A DNA stretch of 64,000 bases from JBDHWG01 sp046328525 (lineage in GTDB: Bacteria > Chloroflexota > Anaerolineae > Epilineales > JAHCIE01): contig JAXLWK010000004.1 in the NCBI GenBank assembly GCA_046328525.1, positions 62,001 through 126,000 of the forward strand, written 5' to 3'. Of the stretch, positions 35,510 through 47,286 are shown in pieces. The notes under the pieces were generated by a model. That model saw only the letters and a program-made list of their open reading frames with translations, was not told the origin of the DNA and ran no database searches. The translations under genes were made by a program, and so were the position numbers. The stretch's first letter is position 1. Each line of letters starts with the position of its first letter.

Positions 35510-36030
35510 GGCTATCTCCTCTTCGAGATTGACTGAAATCGGCCAATATATAGCCCACATAATATGGGAAAGTGCGGGCTAACGGAGGCAAGAACCGTTC
35601 ACGGGGCGGAAAGGAAGGTCCACCTTGGTCTAAATTGCGTCGTATCCGCGTTCGCCCTCCTTTCCACGATAGGAGTTACGCAGTTGACGAGGGCATTGGA
35701 CCACGAACGGCACGAAACAGACGCGAAAGGCACGAAAAAGAGCCATAAGGCGCGGCAAGGTCGCTCAGCAGTTTAGCGTGGCAGAGCAATATCGCGCTGG
35801 CGCTGGAGATGGCTCTCCAGCGCCTCCCAGAGGCGGGGGTCACTCCGCTCATCCACGCTAAACCGTGGAACTACCCGGCGCAGCTGGGCGAGACTAAATC
35901 AATGAGGGAGGAGGATGGGTTGTGTGTGAGCGCAGTATACGAGATTCAAGGGGCGCGTCAACTGGCCGATTTGGCGAAAACAGAGTATAATTAAGTGTTC
36001 AAATGTGCTAATGGTCAGGCAGGAGTCGCT
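35510..36030. repeat. Gene-free region with two dispersed repeats (35698-35750 and 35757-35880)
   Basis: Between livK and gyrA (divergent) no gene is supported. At 35698-35750 lies a CACGAAxGGCACGAAA-type segment like the one at 18684. At 35757-35880 lies copy 2 of the composite element: it starts AAGGTCGCTCAGCAGTTTAG as at 29281, has an inner hairpin CTGGAGATGGCTCTCCAG, and closes with CCACGCTAAAC, the complement of its left GTTTAGCGTGG. Confidence 0.7.
35986..35991 (+). promoter_or_regulatory. Possible -10 box of gyrA
   Basis: TATAAT at 35986-35991 lies about 40 bases before the gyrA ATG. No good -35 hexamer is found at 16-18 bases distance, so it is a weak call resting on the -10 match and position. 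Confidence 0.35.
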
Positions 36031-38811
<2,781 letters not shown>

Positions 38812-39036
38812 CGCATCCGGGCGGCATCTGGTAGCGGCTTTCAGTCGCCTCCGAGCATCAGCGCCCGACTGACGGCCCCCGTTTCAATCGCATCTAAAGG
38901 AACCAGCGGCGTCGCCCTGCATGGGGTGACGCCGCTGGCGCAGTGTGCAGCATGACGTTGGCCCGGCCCCGCGCCGCCGGGGGTTCAAGGGCGAAGAGGC
39001 GCAGGTTTCCGGGTGATCTCGTCCCAATTCTGGCCC

Positions 39037-39125
39037 CCTCTGCCTGTGGGAGAGGGATGGGGTGAGAGTCTTAAAACCTCGCGTCAGCATAAAGACCCTC
39101 ACCCAGCCTCTCCCACAGGCAGAGG
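39037..39125. repeat. Long inverted repeat between gyrA and the restriction gene
   Basis: CCTCTGCCTGTGGGAGAGG (39037-39055) pairs perfectly with 39107-39125, with further pairing inside (GGGTGAGAGTCTT against AAGACCCTCACCC). It lies at the junction of two convergent genes and could terminate both. The rest of 38812-39036 has no gene, only a GCGACTGAAAGCCGC-like segment of the repeat family seen at 30.6 kb. Confidence 0.75.
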
Positions 39126-39127
39126 AG

Positions 39128-40096
39128 CTACAGAGAGGATAGCCAGCGCGAGATAGAGGCGACCTGATTGAGCTCATTCAAGTTCGCGGCGTTGGTCAGG
39201 TCACCGGTTTCGAGATCACGCCATATCTCGTTCGCCATGCGCTTCTCGATAGCGGCGCCGACAAAGAAAGTGTGGGGCGCGTATTCCGTATCCGCGAAGG
39301 CGTCCCGGATACGATTGAGCGCGGTTCGCGCTGTTTTCCAGTGTTCGTCCGCGCCCGCCGGATCAATGCCGCCCTTGAGTTCGCCCAGGGCAATGTAGAA
39401 AGCGGGGTTGTCGTATCCATAAGCCTTGAGGCGATCAGGCGCGAGGTTGAACAGGCACATGTCCACGTTGCTCTTGACCAGCGGTATCCAGAGATTGTAC
39501 AGCAGCGTGCGCGGCTGACCTTCCACTTCCCATGTTAGCCCACGCACAGCTGTATCTATCTCCCAGTCCTGGCCAGGCATCGCCGACCAGTGTGACTTGG
39601 CGTCCTGCCATCTGTAATTGACGCCGGCGAGCCGGAGCGCCGAGATAACCTCAGTAGTCAACTTGCGTTGAGCCAGGAAGCCACCGATGTTGCGCATCGA
39701 GCCACCGAGAGTGTCACCACGAGTGAGCAGAAATCGAAACACCAACTCCTCCACGAACTTCTCGCGGGCCGGCTCAAGGAACTTCTCGATTAACTCCTCG
39801 ATCGCTTTTCGCTTGTCTTCCGGTTGAAGATGATTCAGGGCTTTGTCAGACAACCCGGCCGCAGTAAGCAACCCTGCCTCGATGCTCTTGATGGCTAACA
39901 GGTCGGCCGGGGTCTTCGCCTGTGAAGCGACCTCTTGGAGTTGTCTGGCCTGAGAAACATAAGGGGTAGCTCGACGGTTCTTCTCAAGCGCGAGCGAGAC
40001 AAAGCCGGCTCGCGTGGCTTCGTAGGTCGTTACAAGATCATCGCTGGATCGAAGATGGTTGAGATAGGGAGCGTTTGGGGTCAAACCCTTCTCCAT
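39128..40096 (-). CDS. Type II restriction endonuclease, AvaI/BsoBI family
   Basis: 322 residues from the ATG at 40096; a GTG at 40108 is the alternative, and both overlap the methyltransferase end. The sequence follows AvaI/BsoBI: LRSSDDLVTTYEATRAGFVSLALEK (in part: DLVTTYEATRAGFVSLALEK), LLTAAGLSDKALNHL, DKRKAIEELIEKFLEPA, RFLLTRGDTLGGSMRNIGG. The PD-(D/E)xK site is seen as NVDMCLF (Asp 212 from the ATG) and GELKGG (Glu 239, Lys 241), close to the BsoBI residues as I recall them. This family cuts CYCGRG. The partner methyltransferase precedes it in an overlapping frame. The base composition is lower in GC than dinG, consistent with horizontal gain. Confidence 0.88.
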   Translation of the reverse strand: MEKGLTPNAPYLNHLRSSDDLVTTYEATRAGFVSLALEKNRRATPYVSQARQLQEVASQAKTPADLLAIKSIEAGLLTAAGLSDKALNHLQPEDKRKAIEELIEKFLEPAREKFVEELVFRFLLTRGDTLGGSMRNIGGFLAQRKLTTEVISALRLAGVNYRWQDAKSHWSAMPGQDWEIDTAVRGLTWEVEGQPRTLLYNLWIPLVKSNVDMCLFNLAPDRLKAYGYDNPAFYIALGELKGGIDPAGADEHWKTARTALNRIRDAFADTEYAPHTFFVGAAIEKRMANEIWRDLETGDLTNAANLNELNQVASISRWLSSL

Positions 40097-41487
40097 ACGT
40101 AAACGCACTTCCGCAGGACTTCCCGTCCGTGCTCACCCATCTGCTGGCTACTGTTACCCTTGCCATTTGGAAGCACAAGGATATTCTCAACCGTGAAGCC
40201 GAGATGTTCAGCAATAGCGGACAGAATCATGTCAACCGAGATGCTGGCCCCCGCATACCGCACATTATCATTCACCATGAGTAACGGCGCGCCGGGCCTC
40301 AGAACGCGCGAGCATTCGGCAATTATGCAGGCCATCTCGTAGAAGTAGCCGCGAACCATCCTGGGAATACCGTTGTTGTTCAGAACACCTTGCGCCTTCT
40401 GATCCTCTAGATACCGAAGGACAGTCTGCAGGAGAGGTTGCTCATCCGCGGCTGCCAGCGCTGCGGTCCATTTGGGGTTAATAGCCAGCAAGTCTTTTGC
40501 CCGATTTTCCACCGTGCAGCTGAGCATCTCTTGGCGCAAGTGCGACAGCTCTTTCTCAGTTGTGCCGAGCAGGGCCAATTCGAGCGCATACGTTCGGGTA
40601 TAGTCGTAGCGATTGCAGTACGGCGGCGACGTGACGATGGCAGCGTATTCGCCGCTCGGTAGCTGTGGCATGATCGTCAGGCAAGAACCATCAAGGAGAG
40701 TAATTCTGCCCGGCGTTCTCTCAACCGCGAATAACTCTGTCTGCTTTGTGGCTGGCTTCAAGTCAGCGATGATTTCTTCGAGCTTGTCGGCGATAGCGCG
40801 CTCGAAACTCAGAATCTCACCCTTATTGAAAGGCTTCTGACCCTGCCTCCGCCCGGAACGGTAATCCCAGCGGAGGTACTGCCCGTCCTTCCGTGTATAG
40901 CTCGTTGCCTCCAGTACACACAAGAGTGCAAAGCGTAAAACAGCACGTACTCGGGGAGCTTCTGCTTCGGAAGCGCTCAAATATTTCTCAATGGCGAGTT
41001 TAGTCGCTTCAGGATAGGCCCCGCTCGTGATTCGTAACTCATGCAGAGCGATTGTAGAGACTGCCTGCTCCCATACACGCAACGTGCCCCATTTTCGCAG
41101 AACGTCAAGGTCCTGTTCCGCAAACTCGGTGTCCAGAAGCCGCTTCGTCTCGATGATCTGCTGACCGATCGGCAGCAACTCAATGCCGTCGGCATCAAGC
41201 CCCATGACCGACGCGGCGAACAATGCCGTGCCGCTTCCTGCGAACGGATCCAAAATCTTGCCCTCGACCACGTGATACGTTTCAAGTAGGTACTCGACCA
41301 GAGCAGCTGAGAAAGCTTCCTTGTACTTGTACCAGCGGTAGACGGGTCTATTCTTGTTGGCCTGGAAGCTGACAAGGGGGCGTGTCAGCGCCGACTGAAC
41401 CCGAAACTTGTCTTGGAAATGATCCAGGAGAAGGTGATCCAGGTAATCAATTTCGGCCAAGTTTACGCCTTGAGTCGTGAGCGACAT
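40081..41487 (-). CDS. DNA methyltransferase of the AvaI/BsoBI-type system (amino-methyltransferase with SPPY motif)
   Basis: 468 residues. AdoMet-binding motif I is DPFAGSGTALFAASVMGLDA (about residues 77-96) and catalytic motif IV is VTSPPYCNRYDY (about 285), so the order is I then IV with a long region between. SPPY is typical of N4-cytosine methyltransferases, though some N6-adenine enzymes also carry it. Near the end PLLMVNDNVRYAG continues the fold. It would protect host CYCGRG sites from the restriction enzyme encoded next, whose start lies inside this gene's end. It begins 18 bases after the dinG stop on the same strand and may be transcribed with dinG. Confidence 0.88.
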   Translation of the reverse strand: MSLTTQGVNLAEIDYLDHLLLDHFQDKFRVQSALTRPLVSFQANKNRPVYRWYKYKEAFSAALVEYLLETYHVVEGKILDPFAGSGTALFAASVMGLDADGIELLPIGQQIIETKRLLDTEFAEQDLDVLRKWGTLRVWEQAVSTIALHELRITSGAYPEATKLAIEKYLSASEAEAPRVRAVLRFALLCVLEATSYTRKDGQYLRWDYRSGRRQGQKPFNKGEILSFERAIADKLEEIIADLKPATKQTELFAVERTPGRITLLDGSCLTIMPQLPSGEYAAIVTSPPYCNRYDYTRTYALELALLGTTEKELSHLRQEMLSCTVENRAKDLLAINPKWTAALAAADEQPLLQTVLRYLEDQKAQGVLNNNGIPRMVRGYFYEMACIIAECSRVLRPGAPLLMVNDNVRYAGASISVDMILSAIAEHLGFTVENILVLPNGKGNSSQQMGEHGREVLRKCVYVWRRV

Positions 41488-41505
41488 GTCAGGGATAGAG
41501 TAGGG

Positions 41506-44445
41506 TTATAGCCCGAGCGTGGACTGTTGGGGGGCAGTCGGAGCAGGCTGGTCGGGAGCGGCGGCGGGGGTGGCGGCGCGGCGGCGCGGACCGATCCACT
41601 GGGCGGCGGCCTGCGCCAGCTCGGCCAGCGGGCTGCGGCGCACCGTGGTCGGCGGCAGGGAGGCGACGAAGTGCTGCCCGTAGGACTTGGTCAGCAGGCG
41701 GCGGTCCAGCACGACCACGACCCCCCGGTCGTTCTTCGAGCGGATGAGCCGCCCGAAGCCCTGGCGGAAGCGCAGGATCGCCTGGGGAATGGCGTACTGG
41801 TTGAAGGGGTCGTCGAAGGTTTCGGAGCGCGCCGCGAACACCGGGTCGCTCGGCACGTCGAACGGCAGCCGCGTCACGACGAGGCAGCTCAGCGCTTCGC
41901 CCACCACGTCCACGCCCTCCCAGAAGCTGCGCGTGCCGAGCAGCACGGTGCGCTCGTTGGTCTTGAACGTTTCCAGCAGGCCGCGCCGCCCGCCGTCGAG
42001 GCCCTGGCCCAGGACGAGGATGCCCTCCTCGCCGAGGGGCTGGCTGATGGCGCGGTACGTCTGGCGGAGCTGGCTGTGGGACGTGAACAGGACGAGGGTG
42101 CGGCCCTCGGTCGCGCGGCATAGTTCGATGAGCGCGCTCTCGAGGCGCTTCTGGAAGTACGGCTGCGTCGGCTCCGGGATGTCCGTCGGCAGGTAGAGCA
42201 GCGTCGAGGCTTCGTAGTCGAAGGGCGAGCCGACAGAGTCCTCGATGCACTCGTCCAGCCCCAGCCGCTCGCGCACGTAGGCGAAGTCCTCGTTGGTGCG
42301 CAGCGTCGCCGACGTGAGCACCACCGTCTCCTTCGCGCCGAAGAGCCGCTGGTGCAGCAGGTCGCCGACGTGGAGGGGGGCGCTGTTCAGCTCGATGGTA
42401 TCGCCGCGCGGCTGCACTGACACCCAGTAGATCATGTCCTGGCGCGGCTGGGCCAGGATGCCCAGCGCGGCGTCGCTCATTTCGAGGATGGCGCGGCGGC
42501 GCGCGGCCAACTCACCCATCCACTCATCGTGGCGGGCCAGCTCGAAGTCGGCCTCGTCCAGGCCGTGCCACACGCGGCTCAGCGCCTCGGCGACGTGGCC
42601 GAGCTGGTCGTGGAGGTCGCGCCCCTCGGCCTCGATGGTCTCCCAATCCGGCGAGACGCGGACGCCGTGGGTCAGGCGAATCTGGATGTCGTAGGGCGTC
42701 TGGCCGCGGCGCTCGGCGAGCTGGTCCTCCAGGAAGCGCTGCAACAGGGTGAATATCTGGGTCAGACGGCGGTTGGCGCGCTCGATGTCGTTGTGCAGCG
42801 GGCCGATGAGCCGCGCAAAGTGGGCCTTCGTCTCCGGCGCGGCCTTGCTCAGGCGCAGAATCGCCTCCAGGTCGCCCAGGAACCCGCCCCAGCGCTCGCC
42901 CGCAGCGCCCGCGCCCTCCGCCACCGCCCGGCCCGCGCCGCTGCGCAGCGGGTGGCTCAGGTCGTACAGCAGGGCCTGCGCGCCGTTCTGGGTGAGGTTC
43001 TGGCCGAGCTGGTCCGTCGCCCGCGCTTCCAGGTGGTGCGCCTCGTCAATGATGACGTGGTCGTACTCCGGCAGCACCTGGCCGCCGACGGCCATGTCGG
43101 AGAGCAGGAGGGCGTGGTTGACGATGACCACGTGGGCGGCCTCGGCCTGGGCACGAGCGCGCCAGTAGAAGCAGCCCTCGCCGCACACATCCGGCCGGCA
43201 GGCGTCGGGATCGGAGCATACCTTCGCCCACACCGCCATCTCGTCGCCCATCAACGCCAGCTCGCCCACGTCGCCGGTCAGGGACGAGGGCAGCCAGGCG
43301 AGAATCTTCGCCAGGACGCGCACCTCGGTCGTGGTCAGGTCGTCGCGGCGGCGGAAGGCGGCCAGGCGCGTGCGGCACAGGTAGTTGTTGCGGCCCTTGA
43401 GGACGGCGGCGCGGAAGGGGATCGGCAGGACGCGCTGGAGATCGGGCAGGTCCTTGGCGAACAGCTGGTCCTGGAGGTTGATGGTATTGGTGGAGATAAC
43501 GACTCGCTCGCCGTTCTGCGCCGCCCAGTAGATGGCCGGGATGAGGTAGGCCATGCTCTTGCCGGTGCCGGTGCCCGCCTCGACCAGCAGGTAGCCGCCG
43601 TCGTTGAACACCTCGGCCACGTCCTGGAGCATCTGCACCTGCTGCGGCCGGTGCTCGTAGGCCGGAAAGCGCTGGGCGAACGCGCCGTGCGGCCCCAGCA
43701 GCGCCGCCAGGCTGTCCGTGTCCAGGAGGGTGCGCGTCCTGGCCTTGCGGAGCGGCTCCAGTTCCTCCTCGCCGGATAGCAGGCCCACCGCGCCCCCGCG
43801 CATCGCGCCCTTCGCGCGGAGCTGCGCGCCGATAGACGTGCCGAAGGCGCTGCGCGTCCTGGCCCGCTCGGCGTCCTGGAACACGGTCTTGAGCGGCCAG
43901 TCAATGCGCGCCGTCAGCCGGTTGATCTCGCGCAGCGCGTCCAGGTCCAGGTCCTCGGCGCGGCGCATGAGCGCCAGGAAGAGGTCGCGCGCGGCGCAGG
44001 CGTCCTGGAGGGCGCGGTGGTGGGTCGGGAAGTCAATGCCTAGCTCGTCCATGAGCGTCGCCAGGTTGTAGCGCGAGGCGAAGGGAACCAGGATGCTCGC
44101 CAGCTCGAACGTGTCAATGCTGGCGTGGCCGACGAGGACGCCGGCGCGGCTGAGGTAGCCGAGGTCCTGGGCGACGCTGTGGCCGACGACGGTCGCGCCG
44201 CCGACGAAGCGCTCGAACGCGCTCTTGACGCTGTTGAGCATGGGCGCGCGGCGCACTTCGGCGTCGGTAATGCCGGTGAGTTGTTGGATGCGGAAGGGGA
44301 GCGGGCGGGCTGGGTTGACGAGCGTCGTCCACTCGCCCAGGCGCTCGTCCTCGCGGAACTTGACCGCGCCAATCTCAATGATGGCGTCGCGGTCAACGTT
44401 CAGACCCGTGGCTTCAACGTCCAGGGCGACATAGACGCGGCTCAT
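41506..44445 (-). CDS. dinG: DinG-type helicase with N-terminal DEDDh exonuclease domain
   Basis: 979 residues. Residues 1-165 are an epsilon-like 3'-5' exonuclease (VALDVEATGLN, VVGHSVAQDLGYL, HHRALQDACAARDLF). The helicase part has Walker A VEAGTGTGKSMAYLIPA (about 287), four Cys for a [4Fe-4S] cluster (CRTRL; CSDPDACRPDVCGEGC), the DEAH box IIDEAHHLEA (about 467), motif VVLTSATL, and the C-terminal FWEGVDVVGEALSCLVVTRL and GFGRLIRSKNDRGVVVVLD. This is the Firmicutes-type architecture, an XPD-like 5'-3' helicase fused to a nuclease. The C-terminus is Ala/Pro-rich. It probably acts in repair or resolution of DNA structures. The R-M pair sits directly downstream. Confidence 0.94.
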   Translation of the reverse strand: MSRVYVALDVEATGLNVDRDAIIEIGAVKFREDERLGEWTTLVNPARPLPFRIQQLTGITDAEVRRAPMLNSVKSAFERFVGGATVVGHSVAQDLGYLSRAGVLVGHASIDTFELASILVPFASRYNLATLMDELGIDFPTHHRALQDACAARDLFLALMRRAEDLDLDALREINRLTARIDWPLKTVFQDAERARTRSAFGTSIGAQLRAKGAMRGGAVGLLSGEEELEPLRKARTRTLLDTDSLAALLGPHGAFAQRFPAYEHRPQQVQMLQDVAEVFNDGGYLLVEAGTGTGKSMAYLIPAIYWAAQNGERVVISTNTINLQDQLFAKDLPDLQRVLPIPFRAAVLKGRNNYLCRTRLAAFRRRDDLTTTEVRVLAKILAWLPSSLTGDVGELALMGDEMAVWAKVCSDPDACRPDVCGEGCFYWRARAQAEAAHVVIVNHALLLSDMAVGGQVLPEYDHVIIDEAHHLEARATDQLGQNLTQNGAQALLYDLSHPLRSGAGRAVAEGAGAAGERWGGFLGDLEAILRLSKAAPETKAHFARLIGPLHNDIERANRRLTQIFTLLQRFLEDQLAERRGQTPYDIQIRLTHGVRVSPDWETIEAEGRDLHDQLGHVAEALSRVWHGLDEADFELARHDEWMGELAARRRAILEMSDAALGILAQPRQDMIYWVSVQPRGDTIELNSAPLHVGDLLHQRLFGAKETVVLTSATLRTNEDFAYVRERLGLDECIEDSVGSPFDYEASTLLYLPTDIPEPTQPYFQKRLESALIELCRATEGRTLVLFTSHSQLRQTYRAISQPLGEEGILVLGQGLDGGRRGLLETFKTNERTVLLGTRSFWEGVDVVGEALSCLVVTRLPFDVPSDPVFAARSETFDDPFNQYAIPQAILRFRQGFGRLIRSKNDRGVVVVLDRRLLTKSYGQHFVASLPPTTVRRSPLAELAQAAAQWIGPRRRAATPAAAPDQPAPTAPQQSTLGL

Positions 44446-44614
44446 GACAACACGAAACCCCCTACGGCGGAAAAAGCGCGGCGGAGGGATTATACACGAC
44501 TACCGCACAGACGCAAGTCACAGTAGGCTTTTGACCCCCTCCTCCGTCCGTGCTAAGATTGCGCAGGAGAATCTTTATGTCTGAGTACGTCGCCGCCAGG
44601 ACAAGGCAAGCATA

Positions 44615-45793
44615 GTGTACCTGGACTATCGCCGGCGCAAGCCGCGCCGTTGGCCGTACATCCTCGGTATCCTGGTCCTGGCCCTGGCTGCGGGCGCTGT
44701 GTACGTCGTTCAGTCGCGGCCAGAGCTTATCCCCGTCAACCAGATCCGCGAGCTGCCCCTGCCCGCCCCCATCGCCACCCAGGTAGCGATGCGCATGGCG
44801 ACCGTCGTCCCGCCGACACCCACGCCCGTCCCCACCCCCAAGATTGACTACCTGATGCGCGGCGACGCCTTCTTCCACGAGGGGCAGCTGACCGAGGCGC
44901 TGAGAGCCTACGAGACGGCGGCCCAGCTCGACCCGGACAACGCCGCCGTGTACGCGCGCTGGTCCCGCATCCTGACCCTGCGCCGCTCGTTCAACAAGGC
45001 CATCGAGAAGGCGAACCGCGCCATCGAGCTGGCCCCGAACCGCGCCGACGGCTACGCCGCCCTGACGGTCGCCCTCGACTGGAGCGGGCAGTACGACAAG
45101 GCGCTGGCGGCCGGCCGCAAGGCCACCCAGCTTAACTCCAACTCCTCGGATGCCTGGGCGCTCCTGGCCGAGGTCGAGGCGGACAAGGGGCTGTGGGAAG
45201 AGTCGATGGACACGGCGGAGAAGGCCGTGTCGCTGGACCCGAACAACTGGGCGGCGGTGCGCAACCTGGGCTACGTGTGGGAGACGCGGGGGCAGTGGGC
45301 CAAGGCCATCGAGCAGTACGAGAAAGCGTCGCAACTCGAGCCGCGCCTTAGCGCGCTGCGCCTGGACGTGGCCCGCAACAAGAAGGCGCTGAAGGACAAC
45401 GACGGCGCGCGCGCCGAGCTGATGCGCGCCGTCCAGCTCGACCCGCAGGACCCGCAGGCCCTCGACGACCTGGGCGTGCTCTACTTCGCCAACCAGCAGT
45501 ACAAGCTCGCCGCCGACAACTTCGAGAAGGCCATCGAGGCCAACCCCGACTTCGCGCCGGCCTGGGGCCACCTGGGCTGGGTGTACTACGCCCTCAAGAA
45601 CTGGGAGGAGGCCGTCACCCACTTCGAGAAGGCGATCAGCATGGGCGAGACCAAGCTCGACTTCTACTACCAGCTTGGCCTGGCGTATGCTTACCTCAAG
45701 CAGTGTGACAAAGCCAAAATCTGGTTCAACAAGTCCCTGGAAATTGAGCCAAACCTCGACCTGGCGAAGCAGGGATTGAAGCTGTGCGAGTGA
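44615..45793 (+). CDS. Membrane-anchored TPR protein
   Basis: 392 residues from a GTG at 44615. After a basic N-terminus (RRRKPRRW) comes one membrane helix (YILGILVLALAAGAVYVV), a Pro-rich linker, then at least eight tetratricopeptide repeats (LTEALRAYETAAQLDPDNAA, FNKAIEKANRAIELAPNRA, YDKALAAGRKATQLNSNSS, YKLAADNFEKAIEANPDFA). TPRs mediate protein-protein contacts. It reads divergently from dinG, with 168 bases between them. Its stop lies inside the start of the M20 peptidase gene (GTG at 45784), so the two are translationally coupled. The topology, short inside and TPRs outside, is inferred from the positive-inside rule. Confidence 0.87.
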   Translation: MYLDYRRRKPRRWPYILGILVLALAAGAVYVVQSRPELIPVNQIRELPLPAPIATQVAMRMATVVPPTPTPVPTPKIDYLMRGDAFFHEGQLTEALRAYETAAQLDPDNAAVYARWSRILTLRRSFNKAIEKANRAIELAPNRADGYAALTVALDWSGQYDKALAAGRKATQLNSNSSDAWALLAEVEADKGLWEESMDTAEKAVSLDPNNWAAVRNLGYVWETRGQWAKAIEQYEKASQLEPRLSALRLDVARNKKALKDNDGARAELMRAVQLDPQDPQALDDLGVLYFANQQYKLAADNFEKAIEANPDFAPAWGHLGWVYYALKNWEEAVTHFEKAISMGETKLDFYYQLGLAYAYLKQCDKAKIWFNKSLEIEPNLDLAKQGLKLCE

Positions 45794-47163
45794 CCGAGCG
45801 CGCCGCAGAGGCCTCGCCCAACAGCGCGTCGCCCACCCCCGTCGGCGACTTCATCGCGGGCATAGACTGGGACGCGGCGCAGGCCGAGGCGGTGGACCTC
45901 CTCAGCCGCCTCATCCGCATTGACACCACGAACCCGCCCGGCAACGAGAGCCGCCTGACCGAGCGCCTGGCCGACGAGCTGGCCACCGTGGGGCTGGACG
46001 TGCGGCTGCTGGGCGCGGCGCCCGAGCGCGCCAACCTGGTGGCCCGTTGGTGCGGCGCGGGCAGCGCGCCGCCGCTGCTCCTCCTCGGCCACGCCGACGT
46101 TGTCTACGCCGACGGCTCGGTCTGGACGCAGCCGCCCTTCGGCGGCGTCGTGGCCGACGGCTACGTCTGGGGGCGGGGCGCGGTGGACATGAAGGGCCTG
46201 CTGGCGATGCAGGTCATGGCGCTCAAGCTCCTGGCGCGCGCCGGCCTGCGCCTCGCCCGCGACATCATCCTCCTGACCGCCGCCGACGAGGAGGACAGCG
46301 GGCGCTACGGCGTCGGCTGGCTGGCCGACCATCACTGGGACGCCATCGCCGCCGAGTACGTGTTCGGCGAGGGCGGCGTCGGGCTGACGCTGAACGACCG
46401 CCCCACGTTCCTGGTGGCGACGGCGGAGAAAGGCTACGCCGACCTTCGGCTGCGGGCGCGGGGAACGGCGAGCCACGCTTCGACGCCCATCGGCCAGAGC
46501 GCCCTGCTGGTGATCGCCGAGGCGCTCCAGCGTATCGCCCGGTACCGCTCCGACGTTATCATCACCGAGCCACTGCGCGAACACCTGCGGGCGATGGGGC
46601 CAATGCTCCCGTGGCGCTACCGCGCGGCGGCCCAGGCGAGCGCCCTGCCATCCCTTGCCGCCTGGCTCGTGGGCGAGGGTGCTTACCCGACGCTCGGCCA
46701 CGCCCTGCGCAACACGTTCACGCCGACAATGGTACACGGCGGGCGGCAACCGAATGTCGTGCCGGCGATTGCCGACATGACGCTGAACTGCCGCACGCTG
46801 CCCGGCGTGACCCAGGACGACCTGGTGGCAGAGGTGCAGCAGGCCGTGGGAATGCTGCCGCTCGAAGTCTCCGTCCAGCAATTCAACGCGGCCAGCGTGT
46901 CGCCGGCCGCGACGCCGCTCTTCACGGCCATTGCGGCGGCGCTGCGGGCCGACACGCCGAACGCCGTGGTCGCGCCCTACATGATGCCCGGCGCGACCGA
47001 CGCGCGCTTCTTTCGCGCCCGGGGCGTGACCGCCTACGGGCTGATGCCGGCCCGGCTCTCGCCGGAAGAGATGCTGACCATCCACGGCGTAGACGAGCGG
47101 CTGGCGGTGGAACGGCTGGGGCAAGGAACGCGGGCCGTGCTGCGTCTATTGTGTACGTTGTAG
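45784..47163 (+). CDS. M20-family metallopeptidase
   Basis: 459 residues from a GTG overlapping the TPR gene by 10 bases. Dinuclear zinc peptidase/deacylase of the ArgE/DapE/CPG2 type: RIDTTNPPGNE, LLLLGHADVVYADGSVW (metal His and catalytic Asp), WGRGAVDMKGLLAMQV (bridging Asp), TAADEEDSG (catalytic Glu-Glu), and the dimerisation lid around GYADLRLRARGTASHAS. The C-terminal metal His is expected in the MLTIHGVDERL block. Length is usual for the family. It hydrolyses a dipeptide or N-acyl amino acid; the substrate cannot be told. The stop (TAG) is part of a GTAGAGACGCGCC palindrome that follows the gene. Confidence 0.92.
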   Translation: MRVTERAAEASPNSASPTPVGDFIAGIDWDAAQAEAVDLLSRLIRIDTTNPPGNESRLTERLADELATVGLDVRLLGAAPERANLVARWCGAGSAPPLLLLGHADVVYADGSVWTQPPFGGVVADGYVWGRGAVDMKGLLAMQVMALKLLARAGLRLARDIILLTAADEEDSGRYGVGWLADHHWDAIAAEYVFGEGGVGLTLNDRPTFLVATAEKGYADLRLRARGTASHASTPIGQSALLVIAEALQRIARYRSDVIITEPLREHLRAMGPMLPWRYRAAAQASALPSLAAWLVGEGAYPTLGHALRNTFTPTMVHGGRQPNVVPAIADMTLNCRTLPGVTQDDLVAEVQQAVGMLPLEVSVQQFNAASVSPAATPLFTAIAAALRADTPNAVVAPYMMPGATDARFFRARGVTAYGLMPARLSPEEMLTIHGVDERLAVERLGQGTRAVLRLLCTL

Positions 47164-47187
47164 AGACGCGCCGTGGCGCGCCTCTAC
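47160..47187. repeat. GTAGAGACGCGCC palindrome, copy 1
   Basis: A 28-base palindrome (GTAGAGACGCGCC, G/A, and the complement) that includes the stop codon of the M20 gene. A second copy with one central change lies at 50120-50147, inside the start of the subtilase. Here it may serve as a terminator hairpin. Confidence 0.85.
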
Positions 47188-47286
47188 CGCCCATGGCGCG
47201 AATTGTGTATACTATCCTGGTATGCGACTTGCGGTGGCGCATGCCGTGACCGCCGCGCCGACACAGAGCAGCGATTGAGTAGGATT

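Noticed and set aside
47173..47286. Upstream extension of the sortase frame
   Set aside because: It starts within the GTAGAGACGCGCC palindrome and adds a Cys-rich stretch before the natural basic n-region MRKRRKFRF, which has its own ribosome site.
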